This document shows, one piece after another, positions 14,573-19,725 of a stretch of 19,725 nt of DNA. Made by a program: the position numbers and the translations under genes. The stretch's first letter is position 1. Every line of letters starts with the position of its first letter. Source of the DNA: Deltaproteobacteria bacterium UBA5756. GTDB lineage: Bacteria > Desulfobacterota > Syntrophorhabdia > Syntrophorhabdales > Syntrophorhabdaceae. The stretch covers positions 1 through 19,725 of the forward strand of contig DIFE01000008.1 of NCBI GenBank assembly GCA_002418985.1. The letters run 5' to 3'. The notes under the pieces were generated by a model. It had not been told where the DNA came from and did not search any database. It was given only the letters and a program-made list of their open reading frames with translations.

Positions 14573-14806
14573 CGGTTTCAGGTCAAACGATCCACGTTTT
14601 ACCGCCTGCCGCTCCCCCCACGAATGGGGAATCCTCCCCTGCCGTCAAACAGGGGAGGATTCTTGTTTCAGGAGGAGCTGCTTGAGGAGTTGGATCAACT
14701 CGCTTGCCTTCGCCCGGGCCGTAGCCTGTTTGAAAATAATGGTGGACCGGCTGTTAGGTAGGGGGGGTAGTCAAGGGGGTACAGGCCGGTCTCACCATGG
14801 ATAGCC
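14573..14806. other. Intergenic stretch with a stable hairpin
   Basis: GAATCCTCCCCTG (14629-14641) and CAGGGGAGGATTC (14650-14662) make a perfect 13-bp stem with an 8-nt loop, followed on the plus strand by TTGTTT. No plus-strand gene ends nearby, so its role is unclear. A 41-codon frame from 14625 has no support. Two G runs lie at 14760-14780. Confidence 0.45.
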
Positions 14807-15526
14807 CTATTTATAATCGTAGAAGCCCTTTCCGGACTTCCTGCCCAGCCAGCCCGCCGTGACCATCTTTATAAGGAGGAGCGGGGGGGCGTACTTGGGG
14901 TCTTTCGTCTCTTCGTAGAGGCTGTTTGCAATGGAGAGCTCCGTGTCGAGGCCGATGAAGTCGACAACTTCCAGGGGGCCCTTGGGATGGTTGACCGCAA
15001 ACTTCATGGATATGTCTATCTCGTCCCTCGTTGCGATACCGGCCTCGAGCATCCTGACGGCGCCGAGGAGAAAGGGGGTGAAGAGGCATTGCGTTCCACC
15101 GTAACCCGGCATCACCCCGATGCCGGCTTCCGGCATACCAATGGAGGCGCTCTCGGACGCGATGCGTATATCGCAGGCCAGCGCCAGTTCGCACCCTCCT
15201 CCCAGTGCATATCCGTTTACGGCGGCTATGACCACCTTGGGCGATGTCATTATCCGGTAGAAGACGTTCTGCCCCATCCTGATGAATTCCGTCCTTGCCG
15301 CGCCGGCGTCTTTGATCTCCCTTACGTCCGCACCGGCCACAAACGCTTTCCTGCCGAACCCGGTTATGACAACCACTCTTGTCGTGTTATCGTCCTCGAG
15401 ACCTTCAAAAACAGCCGCAAGTTTCTCCAGTATGTTCCTGTTGAGAGCGTTAAGCGCCTTTTCCCGCCTTATCGTGACATGGAGTACCTGCCCGTCTTTT
15501 CTCACAATCAAGTCGCCCTGGTCCAT
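14807..15526 (-). CDS. Chimera: enoyl-CoA hydratase N-terminus fused to 3-hydroxyacyl-CoA dehydrogenase C-terminus
   Basis: 239 residues in one frame. Residues 1-146 are a crotonase: 'GADVREIKDA' (oxyanion and CoA region), 'ALGGGCELALACD' with catalytic E113, and 'MPEAGIGVMPGYGGTQ' with catalytic E133. From about 147 the sequence becomes the C-terminal domain of a 3-hydroxyacyl-CoA dehydrogenase: 'PFLLGAVRMLEAGIATRDEIDISMKF', 'HPKGPLEVVDFIGLDT' and 'GRKSGKGFYDY' at the very end. Missing are the crotonase C-terminal helices needed for its trimer and the whole dehydrogenase NAD domain with the catalytic His/Glu. In bifunctional beta-oxidation proteins both enzymes are complete, so this is not that fusion. 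The junction falls near 15088. AGAGGAAT precedes the ATG. I infer a deletion across two adjacent genes. Confidence 0.8.
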   Translation of the reverse strand: MDQGDLIVRKDGQVLHVTIRREKALNALNRNILEKLAAVFEGLEDDNTTRVVVITGFGRKAFVAGADVREIKDAGAARTEFIRMGQNVFYRIMTSPKVVIAAVNGYALGGGCELALACDIRIASESASIGMPEAGIGVMPGYGGTQCLFTPFLLGAVRMLEAGIATRDEIDISMKFAVNHPKGPLEVVDFIGLDTELSIANSLYEETKDPKYAPPLLLIKMVTAGWLGRKSGKGFYDYK

Positions 15527-15589
15527 ATATTCCTCTTGTGGGCAGACCCCGTGAAGATTTGTCGGGGCCTGCCTCGCTCTTATCGGTCT

Positions 15590-15991
15590 TTAGTCTACAA
15601 CCGCCAGAAATTCGATCTCGATCAGCCAGTCCGGGCGCAAAAGGCTGTGAACCACGACGCCCGTGGCGGCCGGATAGCCGTCTTCCTTGAAATAATCCCT
15701 CCTTATCGCCGCGGTTTTTCCGTAATCGGGGACGGCCTGAGGCGTAATATAATCCGTTGTCTTAATCACGTCGTCCATGCTTGCGCCCATTTTTTCAAGG
15801 AGGTTCTTGACGCTCTCGAATATGTAACGCATCTGGGCGTTCAGATCGCCCGCATAAAGGGTCCGATGGTTCTCGTCGGTGGCCACGGTGCCGGAGATGG
15901 CAATGACTTTGCCCTTCTTTACAGCGTCACTCCATGTGAATTTCTTCCGCTTATACATCTCGTCAAATACGTTAAAACATTCTTTTGGCAT
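15590..15991 (-). CDS. Rid (YjgF/YER057c/UK114) family protein without the catalytic arginine
   Basis: 133-residue small trimeric-type protein. The family signature is present at the C-terminus ('DWLIEIEFLAVVD'), and 'GKVIAISGTVATDE' and 'MRYIFESVKNLLEKMGASMDDVIKTTDYIT' fit the Rid core. RidA enamine/imine deaminases have an arginine in a PAR(S/T) motif; here the position reads 'YPAATG', so imine deamination is unlikely and it belongs with the Rid groups of unknown function. GGAGGA lies ahead of the ATG. It sits between a flavoprotein and the hydratase chimera, all on one strand with short gaps, so an acyl-CoA pathway link is likely. Confidence 0.82.
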   Translation of the reverse strand: MPKECFNVFDEMYKRKKFTWSDAVKKGKVIAISGTVATDENHRTLYAGDLNAQMRYIFESVKNLLEKMGASMDDVIKTTDYITPQAVPDYGKTAAIRRDYFKEDGYPAATGVVVHSLLRPDWLIEIEFLAVVD

Positions 15992-16042
15992 TTTGATTCC
16001 TCCATCTATGTTCTTGTTTGTACTCCTGTTGCCGCAAACAGG

Positions 16043-18088
16043 TTACCCCGCATTCTTATCCTTATTCGGGAACATGCCGCACTGGAAACATCGCTCGGCT
16101 TCACGCGACGCCATCACTTCCGTGAATCCGACCTCCACTTCCTCGAAATTGCCTGCCCTGGCGGGTACATCCAGGCAGGGCATTTTCTGCCGCTCGCGTT
16201 TCTTGAACCGCTCCACTTCCACGTCCTCTACAGGTATCATTACAGGGGGCGTTATTCCATAGTCGAGAGATTCGCCACGGAGGTATTTGTGAACACCCAT
16301 TGCCGCTCTGTGTCCCGCGGCAATGGCTTCAATCACGGTAGCGGGTCCCGTTACCACATCGCCGCATGCGAATATTCCCTCCTGGCCTGTCCATTGTGTA
16401 TGCTGCTGTATATTCATCGAGAACCCGGCAGACGTGAAGAAGCCGGCATCAGGCACTTCACCTACCGCGAGGATCACGCAGTCGGCTGCAATTTCAAACT
16501 CTGTGCCCTTTACGGGAACAGCAGCCCGGCGCCCGTCTTTATCCGGAGCGCCAAGTTCCGTCCTGACACACCGCAAACCAGCCGCCCTCCCATCTTTTTC
16601 CGTCACCTGGACCGGCGACGCCAGATAAACGATCCTGACGCCCTCAGCCATGGCGGCCTCGATCTCATCGGCATACGCGGGCATTTCGTCGCTCGATCTC
16701 CGGTAGACTATGGTAACCTCCTGCGCCCCCATGCGGTGCACCGTTCGTGCCGCATCGACAGCGACGTTGCCGCCGCCCACCACCACGACTTTTTGCCCGG
16801 TGCCCGGAGAAGTCCCGAGATTCACAGCTTTCAGGAAACTCACACCGTGATGCACGCCGGCCAGTCCCTCGCCTTCAATTCCGGGGCTTACGCTCTTGTG
16901 GGCCCCTATGGCGACAACGATCGCCTTGAATCCCAGTTCCCACAGACTGCCGAATGACGTACCCCCATCACCGACAGGGCTGTTAAGACGTATTTCCACA
17001 CCGTACCGTTCGATGACATCAATCTCCGCCTGCACCAGTTTCCCGGGCAAACGATACTCGGGGATGCCGAGGGCCAGCATACCGCCCGGTACGGGGCCCG
17101 CTTCGAAAGCGGCCGTCATGCCCGCAGGTCCCGAACCGATCACGGCAACCCTCTCGTCCCGCGTCCTCGGGAAGGGCTCGATCTTCTTGTTTCCTCTTCT
17201 TTCCATCACAGTATCGACGAGGAAGCGTTTCAATCCGTTTATCGCGATCGGCTGATCATAGCTGCCGCGGTTGCATTTCGCTTCACAGGGGTGCGGACAC
17301 ACCCGGCCCACTGATGCGGGAAAGGGGATTTTCTCTTCGATCACGGCCAGCGCTTTCTCGTACTCTCCCTGCGCAGCCAGGTCAATATAGCTCCTGATGT
17401 CGAGCCCTGCCGGGCAGGCGGCCTTGCACGGAGGTGCAAGCAGCCAGGGAGATGGCGCGGACAGCGCTCCCTTCGGCCATTCGATGCAGACCACCGTTTC
17501 GTATTTTTCATCCGCCTCGCTGCAGTAGCCGCATGCGGCACACTTGACAATCTCGTCTGCCCTGCCTTCCCTGGCCTTTACGGGCCAGTCCGGGTCGGCA
17601 AAAAGGGTCCTGGCCATACCTATGACGTCCGCCTTTTCTTCTTCCAGTATCTTCTCGGCAAGATCGGGCATTCTGACCTTACCGGCGCAAACAACGGGCA
17701 CTTCATAGCCGGCCTGTCTCACTGCCCTTCGGATGCCGTCCGCCAGGTACACCTGAACGCCGTCCGGGTTCCACCATCTCGGACTCATTCGGTAGCCGCT
17801 GCAGCCGGTACCGGCAAAGGGAGGAGAATTCTCAAGAGGGGGATCCGCGTCCTCGAACCTTTCACCCGCGGACACACTGATATAGTCCACCCCCAGGGAT
17901 GCCAACCGCCTCGCGATCCGCGAGCTCTGCAAAAGCGTGTTGCCTTCCTTGGTGAATTCCTCACCCAGCATTCTCACGCCGATCGTGTAGTCGTTCCCCA
18001 CGGATTCTCTGGCCGCATTGACCACCTCCGCGGGCAGCTTCACACGCCCCTCGAAATCGCCTCCATATTCGAACCTCTCAGACTGCAT
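16043..18088 (-). CDS. N-truncated NADH:flavin oxidoreductase fused to GltD-type diflavin domain
   Basis: Relatives are an FMN-binding Old-Yellow-Enzyme barrel, a [4Fe-4S] site and a glutamate-synthase-beta-like FAD/NAD(P)H module, reducing enoyl- or dienoyl-CoA-type substrates. Residues 1-180 cover only the second half of the barrel; roughly the first 200 residues are absent. C183-x2-C186-x2-C189-x11-C201 fits the cluster site. Residues 215-300 are the GltD cysteine-rich domain ('CKAACPAGLDI', 'GRVCPHPCEAKC'). The FAD motif 'GSGPAGMTAAF' (318-328) runs directly into 'EAGPVPGGM', lacking about 14 residues of strand 2 that all relatives have. The NAD(P) motif 'GGGNVAVDAA' is intact (438-447). 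The ATG at 18088 overlaps the preceding ligase stop by 11 nt. It is probably nonfunctional as it stands. Confidence 0.8.
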   Translation of the reverse strand: MQSERFEYGGDFEGRVKLPAEVVNAARESVGNDYTIGVRMLGEEFTKEGNTLLQSSRIARRLASLGVDYISVSAGERFEDADPPLENSPPFAGTGCSGYRMSPRWWNPDGVQVYLADGIRRAVRQAGYEVPVVCAGKVRMPDLAEKILEEEKADVIGMARTLFADPDWPVKAREGRADEIVKCAACGYCSEADEKYETVVCIEWPKGALSAPSPWLLAPPCKAACPAGLDIRSYIDLAAQGEYEKALAVIEEKIPFPASVGRVCPHPCEAKCNRGSYDQPIAINGLKRFLVDTVMERRGNKKIEPFPRTRDERVAVIGSGPAGMTAAFEAGPVPGGMLALGIPEYRLPGKLVQAEIDVIERYGVEIRLNSPVGDGGTSFGSLWELGFKAIVVAIGAHKSVSPGIEGEGLAGVHHGVSFLKAVNLGTSPGTGQKVVVVGGGNVAVDAARTVHRMGAQEVTIVYRRSSDEMPAYADEIEAAMAEGVRIVYLASPVQVTEKDGRAAGLRCVRTELGAPDKDGRRAAVPVKGTEFEIAADCVILAVGEVPDAGFFTSAGFSMNIQQHTQWTGQEGIFACGDVVTGPATVIEAIAAGHRAAMGVHKYLRGESLDYGITPPVMIPVEDVEVERFKKRERQKMPCLDVPARAGNFEEVEVGFTEVMASREAERCFQCGMFPNKDKNAG

Positions 18089-18722
18089 AATTTAATTTTG
18101 TTACGATGTCCTGCTTCAACATCTTTTTATCGGCCTTGCCCACGCTGGTGGAAGGTATGGACTCGACAAACTCCGTTCTTTCCGGCAGCTGCATGACCGA
18201 TGCACCCAGTTTCTTGAGATGTGCCACCATTTCTTCGTGCGTAAGCGCCATGCCGGCCTTACGGACGATGTACGCACATATTCGCTCGCCAAGGTCCTTG
18301 TCGGGCATGCCTATGACCGCAACATCCGCTACTGCGGGATGTGAGTTGATCAGCCGCTCGATCCCGATCGCGCTGATCGTTTCGCCGCCCCTCAAGATCG
18401 TTTCTTTTATCCTTCCCGTGAGGGTGATAATCCCTGCCTCGTCGATCCTGGCAAGGTCACCGGTCTTGTAATAACCGTCGTTTGTGAAGATCTGCGCGTT
18501 GTCGTCGGGGGATTTGAAATACCCTGTGAAGATCGTTGGCCCCTTCGTCACCAGTTCACCCTCGGTTCCGGGGGGAACCTCCTCGCCGTACTGGTTGATC
18601 ACCTTGAAATCGCTGTACGGACAGTCTTTTCTGCCCACCGTGGTACATACGATAGTCCTTGCAATAGCCGTCATTTTCGGCCTCCACTTTTTCCTGAAGC
18701 ACACGACCTTCGGCAAATCCAT
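18078..18722 (-). CDS. C-terminal half of an acyl-CoA/aryl-CoA AMP-forming ligase (truncated)
   Basis: 214 codons, of which about 28-214 match the ANL superfamily (2,3-dihydroxybenzoate-AMP ligase/benzoate-CoA ligase-like) from the 'TVGRKDCPYSDFKV' strand to the end. Seen: 'YYKTGDLARIDEAG' (motif A7, 84-97), 'GRIKETILRGGETIS' (motif A8 hinge, 103-117, with T for the usual N) and 'SVGKADKK' (A10, K196). The N-terminal 330 or so residues, with the P-loop and most of the adenylation pocket, are missing. The first 27 codons have no ligase likeness and lie on DNA that encodes a livH piece on the other strand, so 18722 is not a natural start. The break is near 18645. Confidence 0.75.
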   Translation of the reverse strand: MDLPKVVCFRKKWRPKMTAIARTIVCTTVGRKDCPYSDFKVINQYGEEVPPGTEGELVTKGPTIFTGYFKSPDDNAQIFTNDGYYKTGDLARIDEAGIITLTGRIKETILRGGETISAIGIERLINSHPAVADVAVIGMPDKDLGERICAYIVRKAGMALTHEEMVAHLKKLGASVMQLPERTEFVESIPSTSVGKADKKMLKQDIVTKLNYAV

Positions 18723-18778
18723 CTGGGCCGTTTCCCAGGATCATGACTGTGCCATGCTCATGGGGGTCAATCCGGCCA
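18650..18778 (+). pseudogene. livH internal fragment
   Basis: In one plus-strand frame the residues 'VLAIAVIFGLHFFLKHTTFGKSIWAVSQDHDCAMLMGVNPA' (in two pieces: the membrane helix, then the conserved cytoplasmic loop) match the branched-chain amino-acid permease LivH, around residues 180-220 of a normal 290. There is no start and the match ends abruptly at a livF piece. The left edge abuts the truncated ligase. Confidence 0.65.
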
Positions 18779-18878
18779 TATCATCGAGAACGGCTGTATT
18801 GTCGGGTCAGGGAAGGCAAGCAAACTCCTTGCGAGCGATCAGGTGAGACAGGCATATCTGGGAATGGCCGGCGAATAA
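18777..18878 (+). pseudogene. livF C-terminal fragment
   Basis: The frame 'HIIENGCIVGSGKASKLLASDQVRQAYLGMAGE' with its own TAA matches the last 33 residues of the LivF ATPase. It follows the livH fragment directly in another frame, as if a deletion removed everything between livH and the end of livF. Confidence 0.65.
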
Positions 18879-18894
18879 GGCTTAAGGAGAGAAT

Positions 18895-19311
18895 ATGGAG
18901 TTTGCTCAGTACATCACCTACGGGGTCATAAATGGGTCGTTATACGCCCTTGTCGCTATCGGCCTTGCCCTTATCATGGGAATAATGGGGATTTTTAATA
19001 TAGCCCAGGGCTCGCTGGCGATGATAGCCGGGTACGGGAGCATCCTCTTTTTTCAGCATCTGAAGATAGATCCCTTCGTATCCCTGGTGTTCACGTTACC
19101 TGCTATGTTTCTTATCGGCGTTTTCATGTACCTGACCATGTTCATGTCCATGAACAAGTACGACCCCGGACAGAAGCTGAGGAATTCCATGCTCGTTTCC
19201 TTCGGGCTGGTTCTGATAATGGAGACCCTTGCGACCATACTGTGGACGGCAAATGAAAGAACCATCAACCGCCCGGTTGAAACAGGGGCTGGTATAATCG
19301 ATATTCCTTAG
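18895..19311 (+). CDS. LivH-type branched-chain amino-acid ABC permease, N-terminal half (truncated)
   Basis: 138 residues starting at 18895 after AAGGAG, 16 nt past the livF stop, which is the usual LivF-to-next-operon or LivF-LivH spacing. 'MEFAQYITYGVINGSLYALVAIGLALIMGIMGIFNIAQGSLAMIAGYG' is the conserved LivH start; further hydrophobic helices run to about residue 120. Normal LivH has about 290 residues, so roughly half, including the cytoplasmic coupling loop, is missing. Reading ends 'GIIDIP' followed by TAG. It cannot be a working permease alone. The substrate in aromatic degraders is often an aromatic acid or amino acid, but this cannot be told here. Confidence 0.75.
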   Translation: MEFAQYITYGVINGSLYALVAIGLALIMGIMGIFNIAQGSLAMIAGYGSILFFQHLKIDPFVSLVFTLPAMFLIGVFMYLTMFMSMNKYDPGQKLRNSMLVSFGLVLIMETLATILWTANERTINRPVETGAGIIDIP

Positions 19312-19381
19312 CCGCGGCGCTAACCAGGATTAAATCATTCAGCGGGAGGCCCCTTGATTTCCTCCGGGAGTTTCAGCAGTT

Positions 19382-19615
19382 TTACTTGCCTGGAGGGCAT
19401 TGCTTTTTGCAGTCGTGATAGCCCTGCCAGCATGTCTTGTGCCCTTCCGGGGTCACATATTTTCCACTGGTACTGTCAGATTTGGTGTACTGGGCCATGC
19501 ACGATTGCTTCGCTGCTTCGCATTTCTGGACACAACTCGATGCTGGTTTTTCAGCGGCTGCCAAACCGGTCAACACGAACATGAACAGGAAAACTACGGA
19601 AAGCATGAACCTCAT
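19382..19615 (-). CDS. Small exported cysteine-rich protein with mirror-symmetric cysteines
   Basis: 77-residue precursor with a signal peptide (MRFMLSVVFLFMFVLTGLAAA, cleavage likely after residue 21). The mature part has six cysteines in a palindromic order: C28-x3-C32-x6-C39, a 22-residue turn, then C62-x6-C69-x3-C73. Two antiparallel helices joined by C28-C73, C32-C69 and C39-C62 would satisfy it, similar in principle to CHCH/CX3C helical hairpins. GGGAGG precedes the ATG and a clear promoter stands further upstream. No known family recognised; a periplasmic redox, metal-binding or envelope role is possible. Confidence 0.75.
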   Translation of the reverse strand: MRFMLSVVFLFMFVLTGLAAAEKPASSCVQKCEAAKQSCMAQYTKSDSTSGKYVTPEGHKTCWQGYHDCKKQCPPGK

Positions 19616-19650
19616 TTTGATCCTCCCTTTTTTTGCGTCTGCTCTGGAAA

Positions 19651-19678
19651 ATATTACGTATGCGGTCTTTTATGTCAA
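19651..19678 (-). promoter_or_regulatory. Predicted promoter of the cysteine-rich protein gene
   Basis: On the minus strand a perfect TTGACA (19673-19678), 16-bp spacer and TAATAT (19651-19656) lie 35 nt before the ATG at 19615. It gives the gene its own transcription unit. Confidence 0.55.
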
Positions 19679-19725
19679 CAAAATTGAGCCTGTTTCACAA
19701 GTTCTGCCGGGAATAACAGGATAAC

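Noticed and set aside
14625..14750. A 41-codon plus-strand frame rich in Leu and Glu
   Set aside because: It spans the hairpin, has no ribosome site and no homology I recognise.
14807..15526. A normal bifunctional FadB-type multienzyme
   Set aside because: FadB has a complete hydratase followed by a complete dehydrogenase in more than 700 residues; here both are cut and the NAD domain is absent.
14987..16957. A 656-codon plus-strand open frame
   Set aside because: It runs antisense to the hydratase chimera, Rid gene and flavoprotein, which all have recognisable domains and ribosome sites. The plus-strand translation has no domain and an unnatural composition.

Overview
The window looks like part of the chromosome of a strictly anaerobic, Gram-negative, aromatic-degrading bacterium. 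I would place it among the syntrophic or sulfate-reducing 'deltaproteobacteria' (Syntrophorhabdus/Geobacter-like); this is inferred from gene content, not from any marker gene. The main clue is a tungsten enzyme and ferredoxin pair (1-2509, minus strand) that matches BamB and BamC of class II benzoyl-CoA reductase. The ferredoxin runs off the left edge. A strong promoter with a palindromic operator lies directly upstream of the pair.

Layout. 1-2605: bamC (partial) and bamB with promoter and operator. 2606-3122: mostly non-coding, with a broken PAS-domain remnant. 3150-3950: exported solute-binding protein (plus). 4186-6478: two minus-strand genes, an outer-membrane protease of the omptin family preceded by a 392-residue protein of unknown function. 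6840-7292: small tail-anchored protein (plus). 7481-8632: a sensor made only of PAS domains (minus). 9031-9351: small Cys-containing hypothetical (plus). 9359-10168: J-domain co-chaperone (minus). 10428-11606: glycerol dehydrogenase-family enzyme (plus). 11693-12561: a vapBC toxin-antitoxin operon with a third small gene (minus). 12788-14169: a YkgJ-type Cys-cluster protein, a small membrane protein and a predicted papain-like thiol hydrolase (plus). 14228-14398: a zinc-ribbon protein too short for ordinary ORF cut-offs.

14.4-19.3 kb is the oddest part. It holds pieces of an acyl-CoA catabolic and transport locus in which nearly every gene has lost a segment. From left to right these are: a 39-codon short-chain dehydrogenase N-terminus; an in-frame chimera of an enoyl-CoA hydratase N-terminus and a 3-hydroxyacyl-CoA dehydrogenase C-terminus; a Rid-family protein lacking the deaminase arginine; a large NADH:flavin oxidoreductase/GltD-type flavoprotein that lacks half its barrel and part of its FAD fold; an AMP-ligase C-terminal half; and scrambled livH, livF and livH pieces on the other strand. 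Either this is a pathway eroded by repeated internal deletions or the assembly has dropped segments. The intact reading frames and good ribosome sites argue for checking rather than dismissing it. The right end holds a small exported protein with a mirror-symmetric cysteine pattern and its own promoter.

I found no rRNA, tRNA, CRISPR array or complete insertion sequence. Most intergenic stretches carry inverted repeats, the clearest being at 2582-2602, 3985-4048, 7391-7406, 7429-7461, 12580-12610, 14529-14569 and 14629-14662.
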